Part shown: piece by piece, positions 33,878 through 43,663 of the stretch | Position numbering within the stretch: position 1 is the stretch's first letter | Layout of the letters: each line of letters begins with the position of its first letter | Origin: Pseudovibrio exalbescens | GTDB taxonomy: Bacteria > Pseudomonadota > Alphaproteobacteria > Rhizobiales > Stappiaceae | Length of the DNA stretch: 64,000 nucleotides | Reading direction: 5' to 3' | Assembly (NCBI RefSeq): GCF_028737195.1 | Contig: NZ_JAQZAJ010000007.1 | Span: forward strand, 62,001-126,000 | Position numbers and translations under genes: made by a program | The notes under the pieces: model-generated | The model's database searches: none | Told to the model about the DNA's origin: nothing | The model's input: only the letters and a program-made list of their open reading frames with translations

Positions 33878-35452
33878 TCAGTCACGCCAGAACCGGGGCG
33901 TTTCTTTCAGTTCCTTCCAGCGATCCTGTGCGTCTTCCCAAGCATGGTCAGCCCGCGCTTTGTGCCAGCCTGCGACAAACCCTATGGCGGGTAGGAGCGG
34001 GTGCTTGGTTTCTGCGGCTGGCAGGTCCATGGCTACAAGACGGTCGGTCATTGCAACGTCATTCAGATAGCCAAACACATCTTGCAGTTGCTTAAGCGAT
34101 TTGATGAAGACGGCGGTCTGTTCCTTGTCGTAGAGGCTCTTGAAGAACTCAATGCAATAGCGGAATTTCTTCAGCGCCTTACGCAGGTCGTGACGCTCTT
34201 CGATGGTTAGTTTTTCGAGATGCTTGGCGCGCTTGGCGCAGGCTTTCCAGCGCTTTTGAATGGCGTAGTTGGCAAACTCTCTCGCTGGCATGTCCAGAGC
34301 CTCAAGGATTTCCGTGTTCAGCGATTGACGCCATTCGCGTGTTTGTATGAAGCGTGCAAGCTGAAGGATCAAGTGGTTTGCACGTTCCGTCTCCAGCTGC
34401 TTGATCACGTCTTCTCGCACGGCATCCCGCGCGGAATCCAGCGCCTTCAACAAGTCTGTGAACTCGATACCCTCGGGGCGCAAGTCGTCCAAAGGCCCGA
34501 TAATGTCTGTTGCCATCACGTCCAGATCACGCAGATTGCCAAGGTAGGTGGCAAGGCGTTGGGCTTCCCTTCCCATCTCAGAGAGCGCCGTGCTTCCGAT
34601 CAGGGATTCGTAGACTTTTAGCGCGCTCCTAAAACGACGCAGGCCGACGCGCATCTGATGGGTGAACTCAATGCGGTCATTATTGGCATGCTGAATGAGG
34701 CTGGCACGGTTGCCGGCGATTTGCGTCAGGCAAGAGGAAAGGATCGAGACCAGCGCGTCTTCCGCGGTCTCAGATTGACCGAGGGCGATCTTCCCGGCTG
34801 TCGTTGCCTCGATGGACCAGCTCAACTCCTCATCCGCTTCAAGGCAATCGGCCAGAGCGTGGCCGATCTCGGCCTTGCTCTGCTTGGAGAAGTTGAAAGG
34901 AATGTCGCCCAGAATCTGGCCGGCCAGAATGTAGAGTTCTTCAACTGGGCCTGACTTCAGCTCAAGCTCAATTTCGCAGATCTCTTGTTCAATGCTCTTG
35001 GCCACGGCCTTGCCATTGTCAAAGGCCACCTCGATTTCGGTCGCTGGACCCCGCACAAAATCCCGGGCGACGCGGTCTATCCGCGTTTCAAACCGCGCAA
35101 CGATTTCCGAGCCATTCAGAAGCTCTGCCACTGAGGCGCGGACGCTTTCATCTTCAATCAGGGCAAGATCGGGTTCGGTGTTTTCGGTCGGGACTTCAAA
35201 CTCGCGCGTGTTGGACAGTCCGCGCGTCAGGCCGGTGCCAACTTTCAACGTCTGCACAAGACCGCTGCCGGTGTTGCGAATGCGAAGCGTTGTAGAAGCT
35301 TTTTTCAGCCGCTTGTCAGGTGTGTCGAAATAAATTGAAACAAGTTTCTTGGTCTTTTCATCTTCGACAGAGAAATCTGCGCAATCAGCTCTGGCCAGAG
35401 CCTTGGCCAGATTTTCGCTAGACACAGAGAGTTTGAGTTCAACTTCATTCAT
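33878..35452 (-). CDS. CYTH and CHAD domain protein
   Basis: 524 residues. Residues about 1-190 are a CYTH triphosphate-tunnel domain, starting NEVELKL with the ExExK signature, and later IYFDTPDKRLKKASTTLRIR and SLIFRTR-like arginine/lysine strands. Residues about 220-510 are a CHAD helical domain rich in conserved histidines and basic residues (HQMRVGLRRFRSALKVY, ERHDLRKALKKFRYCIEFF), which bind polyphosphate. The pair is typical of inorganic triphosphatases linked to polyphosphate granules. It converges on phnF with 16 bp between them. Confidence 0.93.
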   Translation of the reverse strand: MNEVELKLSVSSENLAKALARADCADFSVEDEKTKKLVSIYFDTPDKRLKKASTTLRIRNTGSGLVQTLKVGTGLTRGLSNTREFEVPTENTEPDLALIEDESVRASVAELLNGSEIVARFETRIDRVARDFVRGPATEIEVAFDNGKAVAKSIEQEICEIELELKSGPVEELYILAGQILGDIPFNFSKQSKAEIGHALADCLEADEELSWSIEATTAGKIALGQSETAEDALVSILSSCLTQIAGNRASLIQHANNDRIEFTHQMRVGLRRFRSALKVYESLIGSTALSEMGREAQRLATYLGNLRDLDVMATDIIGPLDDLRPEGIEFTDLLKALDSARDAVREDVIKQLETERANHLILQLARFIQTREWRQSLNTEILEALDMPAREFANYAIQKRWKACAKRAKHLEKLTIEERHDLRKALKKFRYCIEFFKSLYDKEQTAVFIKSLKQLQDVFGYLNDVAMTDRLVAMDLPAAETKHPLLPAIGFVAGWHKARADHAWEDAQDRWKELKETPRFWRD

Positions 35453-35870
35453 AGGGATTGAACTACCTCTAATTGCAGGTTCTCACGAGAAGTTGTGGCA
35501 AGAGTCACAGGTATCTCAGCGGCTGTAAAGTCCTGCATTCGGGTTATGTTTCAACGTTTCTTGCGCGGCAAAAGAAAACACCAGCAGACCTAAACTAAGA
35601 TAAGGATATACCCTAAGGCAAGTCGAGGAATAGAGGTAAGCAACGGAAAACGCCGTGAGAGGTGACACCTAGCGAAACCAAGGGTTTAGGTTGCCGTGAT
35701 ACGAAGATCCGGCGCTGGCTTGATGATCTGTAACCTGTTAGCTGGCGAAGTTAGCCTTGGGCAATTCACTGTTTAAAACTCGTTGGTTACGCGCGCGAGG
35801 TCTCCGGCAAGCCGCAGGGGAGCGCGGTTCGCATGATGAATGCATGCAGCGAGCGAATTCGTGAGTCGGC
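35453..35870. other. Unassigned intergenic region
   Basis: 418 bp with no gene I can support. It contains a small stem (AAACC with GGTTT at about 35678-35689) and no terminator or RNA motif that I recognise. Confidence 0.4.
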
Positions 35871-36623
35871 TCAAGGCTTGATTGCAAGCGGATTCTGGTC
35901 GAACAAGTACGCATCAAAGCTCGGGTCATCGACATCAGACAGGGCCAGAAGGCGCGCTCGCACGTTCTCCAGATGTTGCCACATGGCTTTGCGGGCTTCT
36001 TGTGGATCCTTGATCTGCAGCGCTGTTAGAATGGCCCGGTGATCTTCAAGCCATTCCTTGCGATATTCATGATCGAAAATGCGCTCATGCAAGGTGGCCC
36101 ACATGCGCGACCGCTTGCGCTGCTGCCAAAGGTTTCGCATCATTTCAACGAGAGCGGAGTTCTGAGTGGCCTCAGCAATGAGCATGTGAAATAGTTCATC
36201 TGCCTCTTCACCACCCGATCCATCTGCCAGCTCGCGGCGCTCCTGTTCCAGCGCATTGCGCATTTTCATGATGTCGTTCTTGGTCACCATGGTTGCAGCG
36301 AATGCAGCGATGTTACTTTCCATCAGCTGGCGTGCCTGCAAAAGCTCAAAGGGGCCAATGTCTTCTGAAGCTGGCGTAGTGGTCGGCGCGTCACTTGGCA
36401 GGCGCAGCACATAAGTGCCGGAGCCCTTGCGCACATCCACAAGGCCTTCAATTTCCAGCATGATCATAGCTTCGCGGACGAGTGAGCGGGAAACGCCCAA
36501 CTCCTCGGAGATTTGCCGTTCGGGGTGCAATCGATCGCCCACAGCATATCGCCCTTTTGACAGATCCTCACGGATCGCCTGCGCGACATCCTGGTAGCGT
36601 CTTTTTTGTTCTCCGCCTGGCAC
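35871..36623 (-). CDS. GntR-family regulator with FCD domain (FadR subfamily)
   Basis: 250 residues from the GTG at 36623, which is preceded by AAGGAG at good spacing; an upstream ATG at 36668 lacks such a site. The winged helix (RYQDVAQAIREDLSKGRYAVGDRLHPERQISEELGVSRSLVREAMIMLEIEGLVDVRKGSGTYV split across the reading) is followed by the FCD ligand domain (QARQLMESNIAAFAA, ELFHMLIAEATQN, HRAILTALQIKDPQEARKAMWQHLENVRARLL). The histidines of FCD proteins that bind metal and an organic acid are present. The target operon is not adjacent, and the effector is unknown. Confidence 0.9.
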   Translation of the reverse strand: MPGGEQKRRYQDVAQAIREDLSKGRYAVGDRLHPERQISEELGVSRSLVREAMIMLEIEGLVDVRKGSGTYVLRLPSDAPTTTPASEDIGPFELLQARQLMESNIAAFAATMVTKNDIMKMRNALEQERRELADGSGGEEADELFHMLIAEATQNSALVEMMRNLWQQRKRSRMWATLHERIFDHEYRKEWLEDHRAILTALQIKDPQEARKAMWQHLENVRARLLALSDVDDPSFDAYLFDQNPLAIKP

Positions 36624-36806
36624 TTGTATTCTCCTTGAGCTCCTGTCGTCGCTTCCGGCCCAAATCATGGAAACGAACCTGATGGAGGCTTGTGCAGCTT
36701 ACGCCATCATCGTCATGATATCACTATGCTGTTTCGGCGCCATGTGTAGTTTTGACCAAGTGTTGCCGTCGGTGCGACCTGCATTCATTCGCACACAAAA
36801 ACAGTT

Positions 36807-36833
36807 CTTTCCGAGATGAGTGATATCGGAAAG
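36807..36833 (-). terminator. Terminator downstream of copA
   Basis: CTTTCCGA (36807-36814) pairs with TCGGAAAG (36826-36833) over an 11-base loop. On the minus strand it is followed by AACTGTTTTTG. It lies about 77 bases past the copA stop. Confidence 0.65.
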
Positions 36834-36909
36834 CTTAGATGTGCCTTTGCTTCGAAAATGTCAATTCTTCTTTGAAGAAAAGCGCCCTTATGAGCAGTGA
36901 ACGCTGAGT

Positions 36910-39138
36910 TTATGCATCATTTCCGTCTTGTGGCTTCCATCGACGAAGTAAAGCGGCATTCGTCACCACCGAGACTGAACTCATTGCCATGGCAGCTCCG
37001 GCGATAATTGGAGAGAGCATACCGAAGGCGGCAAGTGGGATGCCGATTACATTGTAGATGAACGCCCAAAACAGATTCTGCCGGATTTTGGCGAGCGTTG
37101 CTTTTGAAACATCAAGGGCGGAAGCAATCATTTTGGGATCTGAGCGCATGAGCGTGATGCTTGCCGCTTCCATGGCAACATCTGTGCCGGAGCCCATGGC
37201 AATGCCTAGATCCGCCGCAGCCAAGGCCGGGGCGTCGTTGATGCCGTCACCTACCATGGCAACCGACTTTCCGGAGGCCTTCAGCTCATTGACAACAGCG
37301 TTCTTGCCTTCTGGCTGGATGCGGGCGCGGACATCCTCAACGCCCACCTGCTCCGCAACAGCTTTGGCGGCCAGCTCAGCGTCGCCAGTGAGCATGACAG
37401 TTGCAATGCCGCGCGCTTTAAGCTGCGCGACAGCTTCAGCTGCGGTTTCACGATGTGCATCGGAAAGGCCCAGAACGCCCACCACCTTGTCACCAACGGA
37501 AACGGTGACGGCGGTTTGACCCGCGCTTTCGTAGGTTTTGATCAGGCCATCGGCCATCAAACTGGAGATACCAAGGCCATCCATCAGCGCTTTGTTGCCG
37601 ATGGCGACCTGCTGGCCAGCCAGCTCAGCCACAAGGCCTTGCCCCGGCACGGCTTTCACTGCGTGGGGTTTGCCGAGCTTGATCTTGTTTTCTTCTGCAG
37701 CGCGGATGAGCGCGCCTGCCAGTGGGTGCTCGCTGCCCTGCTGCAGCGTCGCAGCGATGAACAGCAGACGTTCGTTGTTGCGATCAAACGCCTGAATGCT
37801 TGTCAATGTTGGGCGGCCAACCGTCAGCGTGCCTGTCTTGTCCAGCACGACGGTATCAATCTTGTGCGCCCGCTCCAAAGCTTCAATATCGCGGATGAGA
37901 ATACCGGCGCGCGCCGCTGCCCCGGTGCCCGCAACGAGGGCCGTAGGAGTTGCCAGGCCAAGCGCGCACGGGCAGGCGATAACCAGAACAGCAACCGCGG
38001 CACCTATGGCAGCGTTGGTGTCTCCGGTCAGGTAAAGCCAAGCGCCTAGAGTAATTGCAGCAATGACCAGAATGGTGGGAACGAAGATTGCGGCCACCCG
38101 GTCTACAAGCCGTTGGATGGGAGCCTTGGAGGCTTGCGCACCCTCTACAAGGCGAATGATTTGCGCAAGTCGTGTTTCTTCGCCCAAGGCGGTAGCGCGC
38201 ACGTAAAGGGCGCCAGAGCCGTTGATTGTGCCGCCGGTTACCATTTCGCCAGCGCTCTTTTCAACCGGCAGGCTTTCGCCGGTGAGCATGGACTCATCGA
38301 CCGCGCTTGCGCCCTCCAGCACTTCGCCATCGGTGGCAATGCGTTCCCCCGGTTTCACCAGAATGACGTCGCCAAGGCGCAAGTCGGCAATGTTCACGTC
38401 GGTGATTGTTTCGCCATCCACGCGGTGCGCCGTATCTGGACGCATTGCAGCAAGCGCGCGCACTGCCGCCGTGGTGGAGCGTTTTGCCCGGTGTTCCAGA
38501 TACTTACCAAACAGAACCAGCGTCAGAATGACGGCAGAAGCTTCAAAATACAGGTGGGAGTTGCCGGAGAACTCCGGCATGAAAATCTTGTAGAGGCTGT
38601 AGCCGAAGGCGGCGCTGGTGCCGAGGGCGACCAGCACATCCATGTTGGCAGAGCCGTGGCGCAGAGACTTGAACGCACCGCTATAGAAACGGGCACCTAC
38701 AAAGATCTGCACTGGCGTTGCCAAAAGCAGCTGGATCATGCCCGGCAGATGCCAATCCTGACCAAAAGGCATGCCTGCCATTGGAGCGACAAGAGGCAAG
38801 CTGAGCAGGGCTGAGAAAACGAGCAGGACGAACGTGCGCCGCTCTTTCTTTTGGTCTTCTGCCTCAAGGCGCTCACGCTCCAAGCGCGCTTTCCGTATGT
38901 CTTCTTCGCGCCTCTTGGCACCAAAGCCCGCTTTCTCAACTACATTCACCAGGGCCTGGGGCGGCATTGGCTGATCAAGATGAATCTCAGCCGTTTCAAG
39001 GGCCAGATTCACAGTTGCGTGGTTCACACCTTCGGCCTGGTTCAGGGCGCGCTCTACTTTCGAGGCGCAGCCCGCGCAATTCATGCCGGAAATATCAAGG
39101 GTGATGCTTTGCAGATTGGAAGCAGTGCTATCGGTCAT
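36910..39138 (-). CDS. copA: Copper-translocating P-type ATPase CopA
   Basis: 742 residues from the ATG at 39138 (MTDSTASN); a longer start at 39186 has no clear ribosome site. One N-terminal heavy-metal domain has GMNCAGC (residues about 18-24). Membrane segments, the phosphatase TGES loop (LTGESLPV), the transport motif CPC in [31 protein letters not shown] and [10 protein letters not shown] follow in order. This is the IB-1 copper(I) export pattern. It should pump Cu(I) from the cytoplasm. No copper regulator such as CueR is adjacent; the LysR gene upstream is on the same strand. Confidence 0.94.
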   Translation of the reverse strand: MTDSTASNLQSITLDISGMNCAGCASKVERALNQAEGVNHATVNLALETAEIHLDQPMPPQALVNVVEKAGFGAKRREEDIRKARLERERLEAEDQKKERRTFVLLVFSALLSLPLVAPMAGMPFGQDWHLPGMIQLLLATPVQIFVGARFYSGAFKSLRHGSANMDVLVALGTSAAFGYSLYKIFMPEFSGNSHLYFEASAVILTLVLFGKYLEHRAKRSTTAAVRALAAMRPDTAHRVDGETITDVNIADLRLGDVILVKPGERIATDGEVLEGASAVDESMLTGESLPVEKSAGEMVTGGTINGSGALYVRATALGEETRLAQIIRLVEGAQASKAPIQRLVDRVAAIFVPTILVIAAITLGAWLYLTGDTNAAIGAAVAVLVIACPCALGLATPTALVAGTGAAARAGILIRDIEALERAHKIDTVVLDKTGTLTVGRPTLTSIQAFDRNNERLLFIAATLQQGSEHPLAGALIRAAEENKIKLGKPHAVKAVPGQGLVAELAGQQVAIGNKALMDGLGISSLMADGLIKTYESAGQTAVTVSVGDKVVGVLGLSDAHRETAAEAVAQLKARGIATVMLTGDAELAAKAVAEQVGVEDVRARIQPEGKNAVVNELKASGKSVAMVGDGINDAPALAAADLGIAMGSGTDVAMEAASITLMRSDPKMIASALDVSKATLAKIRQNLFWAFIYNVIGIPLAAFGMLSPIIAGAAMAMSSVSVVTNAALLRRWKPQDGNDA

Positions 39139-39255
39139 CAGAGCAGTCTTAAATGCTTTAGGTAAGATTTTCGCAGTTATGACCATTGTTCATGGCGGGT
39201 CAAGACTTGTTGCCAATGCCGCGTTCTTCGCTTTTGCACTGGTGCATTCCTGCAA

Positions 39256-40191
39256 TCAACTGCCGGTGTCCGGTTCGCACTGCTTGGGGCTTTGCGCCGT
39301 TGGAACTTGCCCGAGCATCTTGGAGAGCAGGTCGAACACCAAACGGATGCGCCTGCTTGTATGCAGTTCCCTGTGCGTGGTCAGCCAGATTGGAACGGGG
39401 ATTGCCGGAAACTCTGGCAAAATCTGGACCACCTCCGGGGTGCGCTCCGCAACATCTTTCAGCATGATGCCGATACCGAGGCCGCGTTTAACCATTTCCC
39501 ACGCGACGGTTCCATCTTCAGAGAACAGGCGCACATTGTCTGCCGTGATTGGCAGCTCCAAGTCCTTCAACCAACCGAGAAACCTGTCTGGCTTGCTGAA
39601 GCCGACGAAATCGTGCCCGGACAGATCGGCGGGACTTTGAGGCGTGCCTCGGGCCTCCAGATACTCCGGACTGGCATAGAAATGCGCTGTGGTTTCGCGC
39701 AGGAGTTTGGCAACCAGCGTTGCATGATCGGGGCGAACGTGGCGAATGCCAATGTCGGCCTCGCGGGTGCGCAGGTCAGCCAAGGCGTTGGAGGCCTGAA
39801 TTTCCACCTCAACACTCGGCGCTTGGTTTCGCAGCTCTTTGAGGATAGGCGGAAGCAGATAAACGGCAAACAGGTCCGTGGTGGCGAGGCATACCTTTCC
39901 AGCCACGTCCTGCGACTGCCCTGACGCCTTTAAGGAGATTTGCGTTGCCGCCTCGGCCATGGCTTCAACGTGTTCCAGAAGTTCGCGGCCAGTCGGGGTC
40001 AGCGCTAGCTTTTGCCCTGTGCGCTCAAACAGCGCGACGCCCAGATCTTCTTCAAGCGCGGCGACCTGTCGTCCCAGTGTTGGCTGCGTCAGGCCCAGAG
40101 CGCGGGCGGCGGCCGACAGCGATCCTTCCTTGGCGGTGACAAGAAAAGCCCGGGCTTGGTTCCAATCAAAAGCGACCGACTGCCAGTTCAT
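39256..40191 (-). CDS. LysR-family transcriptional regulator
   Basis: 311 residues. N-terminal helix-turn-helix (QARAFLVTAKEGSLSAAARALGLTQPTLGRQVAALEEDLGVALFERTGQKLALTPTG, read in pieces from about residue 13 to 70), then the LysR substrate-binding domain with DIGIRHVRPDHA and GLGIGIMLKDVAE. The effector is unknown. It diverges from the methyltransferase gene across 83 bp, so that gene is the likeliest local target. copA lies downstream, 117 bp away, and could be read through. Confidence 0.9.
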   Translation of the reverse strand: MNWQSVAFDWNQARAFLVTAKEGSLSAAARALGLTQPTLGRQVAALEEDLGVALFERTGQKLALTPTGRELLEHVEAMAEAATQISLKASGQSQDVAGKVCLATTDLFAVYLLPPILKELRNQAPSVEVEIQASNALADLRTREADIGIRHVRPDHATLVAKLLRETTAHFYASPEYLEARGTPQSPADLSGHDFVGFSKPDRFLGWLKDLELPITADNVRLFSEDGTVAWEMVKRGLGIGIMLKDVAERTPEVVQILPEFPAIPVPIWLTTHRELHTSRRIRLVFDLLSKMLGQVPTAQSPKQCEPDTGS

Positions 40192-40274
40192 GCAGTTTCG
40201 TATACCAGATCAACGGATTTCGGCAATTCAATTTGAGGTTGGTGCTGGCTACGGTTGAGGCAAAGGAGAAAGCC

Positions 40275-40898
40275 ATGACCACCTCAGCCAAATTCTGGGA
40301 CAATATCTCGGAAAAGTACGCCAAAGCCCCGGTTCGCCAGCCGTTGGCTTATGAGCAAACGCTTGACCGTGTCCGCACCTATCTGGAGCCACAGCATGAG
40401 GTTCTTGAGTTGGGCTGCGGCACCGGATCAACAGCTCTGACGTTGAGTGAAAATGTACAGCGCATCACGGCGACCGACTTGGCAGAAGGAATGATTTCCA
40501 TCGCAAGGCAGAAGGCCGCGAAGCAGGGCGTTGAAAATGTTGAGTTCCGTCAGTGTTCTGCGTTGGGTGAGGGGATCGGCGAAGGTCGATTTGATGTTGT
40601 GATGGCGTTCAACCTGTTCCATCTGTTGCCCAATCTGGAGCACTGCCTTGCTGCCAGCCATAAACTGCTCAAGCCCGGCGGCCTCTTCATCTCCAAGACG
40701 CCTTGTTTGTCAGAGGCAAATCCGCTTTTTCGCGTGCTTGTTCCTGCGATGCGCCTGATTGGAAAGGCACCCTATGTCAGATTTCTTGGTGTGTTTGAAC
40801 TAGAAGGTCTGGTGAAGAATGCGGGCTTCAAGATTTTAGAGACGGGTAACTATCCCGTGAAGCCGCCAAGCCGCTTGATTGTGGCGCAAAAGCTCTAG
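40275..40898 (+). CDS. Class I SAM-dependent methyltransferase
   Basis: 207 residues from the ATG at 40275, with AAAGGAG upstream. SAM-binding motif I is EVLELGCGTGSTALTL (about residues 41-56). The motif ITATDLAEGMISIARQKA and FDVVMAFNLFHLLPNLEHCLAASHKLLKPGG follow the Methyltransf_11/25 pattern. The acceptor is unknown. It ends at a terminator shared with the peptide transporter operon. Confidence 0.9.
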   Translation: MTTSAKFWDNISEKYAKAPVRQPLAYEQTLDRVRTYLEPQHEVLELGCGTGSTALTLSENVQRITATDLAEGMISIARQKAAKQGVENVEFRQCSALGEGIGEGRFDVVMAFNLFHLLPNLEHCLAASHKLLKPGGLFISKTPCLSEANPLFRVLVPAMRLIGKAPYVRFLGVFELEGLVKNAGFKILETGNYPVKPPSRLIVAQKL

Positions 40899-40915
40899 GA
40901 GCCCTCAATCATGAC

Positions 40916-40938
40916 AAAGGGGCCGTTGCGGCCCCTTT
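40916..40938. terminator. Bidirectional terminator between the methyltransferase and the peptide transporter operon
   Basis: AAAGGGGCC (40916-40924), loop GTTGC, GGCCCCTTT (40930-40938). It is a strong stem but the U-run is short. Confidence 0.8.
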
Positions 40939-40961
40939 GATATCTGATCGTGGTGTTCGCC

Positions 40962-42689
40962 TCAGGCGACTTCCTCTTCAAGGTTGTCGCGGGAGAGGAT
41001 ATCCATGCTTGGCATAAGGCTGAGCAGTTCCTTTGTGTACGCGTGCTGTGGTGTCTCGAAGAGCGCTTCTGTCTCCTGAACCTCCAAGAGCTCTCCAAAG
41101 CGCATCACGCCGGTGCGGTTACACATCTGGCGAATGACCGCCAGATCGTGGGAGATGAACAGCATTGTCAGGCCCAGTTCGTCCTGCAAGTCCTTCAAAA
41201 GGTTGAGGATTTGCGCCTGAATGGATACGTCCAGAGCAGAGGTCGGTTCATCGCACAGCAAAAAGCGCGGCCGTGTCGCCAGTGCGCGTGCAATGGAGAT
41301 GCGCTGACGCTGACCGCCAGAGAACTCGTGGGGGTACTTTTTGCCTGCCGCCGACCCAAGGCCAACGTGGTCCAGCAGGTCGTCCACGATGCGGAAGCAT
41401 TCTGTATTCGTGGAGGCCAGTTTGTGGAACTTTATCGGCTCGGCCACAATGTCCCGCACTCGCATGCGCGAGTTGAGCGAGGAATACGGGTCCTGAAAGA
41501 TCATCTGCATCTGGCGGCGCATGGCCAGCACTTGCTTGCGATCGCTCAAGCTTGTGAGTTCTTGCCCGGCAAAATGCACCGTGCCGCCGCTGGGGTGATA
41601 AAGGCCGGTGATCACGCGGGCCACAGTAGACTTGCCCGAGCCGGATTCACCCACCAAACCAAAGGTTTCTCCGGGCTGGATGTCAAAACTGACTTGCTTC
41701 AGAGCGGAGAAGTACTGCCGGTTCTTCGGAATCCAGGCGTTCTTTGTCAGGAACTTCATGTCGATGTTCTTGACGGAGAGAAGAGCGCCATCAACCGGCT
41801 TGTAGTCACGGGACTGACCAAGCCAATGGGTTGAAATGTCGATTTGCTTGAACGGTTTCGCTGAACCCTCAATGTAATCCACCTGCGGGAAGCGGTGAAC
41901 CTTCACATCTGGGCGCGGGACAGCAGCAATCAGGCTTTTGGTGTATTCGTGAGTTGGCGCGCCGAGTATCTGGTGAGACTCGCCATACTCCACCAGATTA
42001 CCCCGGTACATGACCGCCACGTGGTCGGTTATTTCAGCGATAACTCCCATGTCGTGCGTGATTACCAACATTGCCACGTTCTTTTCGGTGCAGAGCTTTT
42101 TCATCAGCTCGAGAATTTGCGCCTGAATGGAAACGTCGAGTGCTGTGGTTGGCTCGTCTGCGATCACGACTTCCGGTTCTGCACACAGTGCCAGAGCGAT
42201 CACCACTCGCTGGCGCATGCCGCCTGAGAACTGGTGCGGATACTGCTTCACGCGTTCCGCTGGGTTTGGGATGCCCACCTGGTCCAGCAGCTCAATGGCA
42301 CGCTGTTGCGCCTCCGACTTGGACAGCGGCAAATGTTGCAGCATGGTCTCCACCAGCTGGAACTCAACTGTCTGCAGGGGATCCAGAGAGGTGAGGGGAT
42401 CTTGGAAGATCATGCCGATGCGCTTGCCGCGAAGCTCACGCATCTTCTTCTGGGGCAGGTTGTCTATGCGTTCGCCGTGAACGTAGATCTCGCCGGCACC
42501 AATGCGGCCCGGATTTTCCAGAAGGCCGATCACAGCGTTACCCACGGTGGATTTACCAGCACCGGACTCGCCCACCACGCCCAAAATCTTTCCGGGATCG
42601 ATAGAGAGGGTGACATCTCGTGCCGCAACGAAGGTGTTCTTTCGGCCCGGAAACTCAACGGTAAGGCCACGGATTTCAAGAATGCTCAT
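40962..42689 (-). CDS. Dipeptide/oligopeptide ABC transporter, fused dual ATP-binding protein
   Basis: 575 residues that join two ABC ATPases of the DppD and DppF type in one chain. The first has Walker A GESGAGKST (about 38-46) and signature FSGGMRQRVVIALAL; the second has GESGSGKST (about 350) and signature FSGGQRQRISIARAL. Both have the peptide-transporter tail pattern (HEYTKSLIAAVPRP and HAYTKELLSLMPSM). It should power import through the two permeases upstream. It is the last gene of the operon, 12 bp after the permease. The fused layout is common in GsiA-like systems. Confidence 0.94.
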   Translation of the reverse strand: MSILEIRGLTVEFPGRKNTFVAARDVTLSIDPGKILGVVGESGAGKSTVGNAVIGLLENPGRIGAGEIYVHGERIDNLPQKKMRELRGKRIGMIFQDPLTSLDPLQTVEFQLVETMLQHLPLSKSEAQQRAIELLDQVGIPNPAERVKQYPHQFSGGMRQRVVIALALCAEPEVVIADEPTTALDVSIQAQILELMKKLCTEKNVAMLVITHDMGVIAEITDHVAVMYRGNLVEYGESHQILGAPTHEYTKSLIAAVPRPDVKVHRFPQVDYIEGSAKPFKQIDISTHWLGQSRDYKPVDGALLSVKNIDMKFLTKNAWIPKNRQYFSALKQVSFDIQPGETFGLVGESGSGKSTVARVITGLYHPSGGTVHFAGQELTSLSDRKQVLAMRRQMQMIFQDPYSSLNSRMRVRDIVAEPIKFHKLASTNTECFRIVDDLLDHVGLGSAAGKKYPHEFSGGQRQRISIARALATRPRFLLCDEPTSALDVSIQAQILNLLKDLQDELGLTMLFISHDLAVIRQMCNRTGVMRFGELLEVQETEALFETPQHAYTKELLSLMPSMDILSRDNLEEEVA

Positions 42690-42701
42690 CTGAAGCCTCC
42701 C

Positions 42702-43652
42702 TTATCGCAGTTTCGGGTTGAGCGCATCGCGCATCCAGTCGCCGAGCAGGTTCACTGCCAGCACAAGAATCGCGAGGGTGAGACCCGGGAAGATGGCGAT
42801 CCACCATTCGCCGGAAAACAGGAAGTCGTTGCCGATGCGGATCAAGGTACCCAGTGAAGGCTGGGTTGCTGGCACACCCACGCCGAGGAACGACAAGGTT
42901 GCCTCAGTGATGATGGCCAATGCCAGATTGATGGTTGCAATAACCAGAACCGGCCCCATCACGTTCGGAAGCACATGGCGGAACATGATGATGAAAGAAG
43001 GGATGCCGATCACGCGGGCGGCCTGAACGTATTCCTTGTTCTTCTCGACCATGGTGGAGCCACGCACCGTACGTGCATACTGCACCCAGAAGGACAGGCC
43101 GATAGAGAAGGTCAGGATCCACACGGCCCAGCGTTCCCGGTCCAGATTGCCGAAGATGCCGTTGGCAACGCCGTCAATCAGCAGCGCAATCAAGATCGCC
43201 GGGAAGGTCAGCTGTATCTCGGCGATACGCATGATGATTGCATCGGTCCGTCCGCCCACGTAGCCGGAAAGGAGCCCGAGGAAGATGCCGAGCACGGCTG
43301 CAAAGGCCACGGAAAGGAAGCCGACGGCAAGAGAAATCCGCATGCCATAGAGAATGCCAGAGAGCATATCGCGGCCCTGATCATCCGTGCCCAAAAGGAA
43401 CCGAGGGTCATGGTATGCCATGCCCACCGGAGGGACGCGGGCATCCAGAATGCTGATCTGCGCCAGATCAAATGGATCATGGGGCGCAATCCATGGAGCC
43501 AAGAAGGCGGAAATCATCAGGACTGCCGTCACGATCGCCGCGATGACGGTGACTTTGGAGCGGATGAAACTGTGAAAGATGTCGCTGTCCAAAATCCGCG
43601 CAATACGTCCCTTGGCAACGTCCTGTTCAGGCATTGTTGTTTGTTCTGTCAT
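42702..43652 (-). CDS. Peptide-type ABC transporter permease (DppC-like)
   Basis: 316 residues. N-terminal cytoplasmic stretch, then about six membrane segments (AIVTAVLMISAFLAPWIAP, SLAVGFLSVAFAAVLGIFLGLL, and others) and the DppC-type loop signature ARVIGIPSFIIMFRHVLPNVMGPVLV, which contacts the ATPase. A membrane-proximal GTDDQGRDMLSGILYGMRISL motif is also DppC-like. It is 11 bp downstream of the DppB-like gene. Confidence 0.92.
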   Translation of the reverse strand: MTEQTTMPEQDVAKGRIARILDSDIFHSFIRSKVTVIAAIVTAVLMISAFLAPWIAPHDPFDLAQISILDARVPPVGMAYHDPRFLLGTDDQGRDMLSGILYGMRISLAVGFLSVAFAAVLGIFLGLLSGYVGGRTDAIIMRIAEIQLTFPAILIALLIDGVANGIFGNLDRERWAVWILTFSIGLSFWVQYARTVRGSTMVEKNKEYVQAARVIGIPSFIIMFRHVLPNVMGPVLVIATINLALAIITEATLSFLGVGVPATQPSLGTLIRIGNDFLFSGEWWIAIFPGLTLAILVLAVNLLGDWMRDALNPKLR

Positions 43653-43663
43653 TGCTTTAGCCC

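Noticed and set aside
35453-35870. RNase P RNA, tmRNA, SRP RNA or 6S RNA
   Set aside because: None of the conserved cores of the first three appears, and I see no clear 6S-type bulged stem.
35738-35935. 65-codon minus-strand open frame next to the FadR-type gene
   Set aside because: It overlaps the regulator end and the composition is Arg/Ser-rich without any family resemblance.
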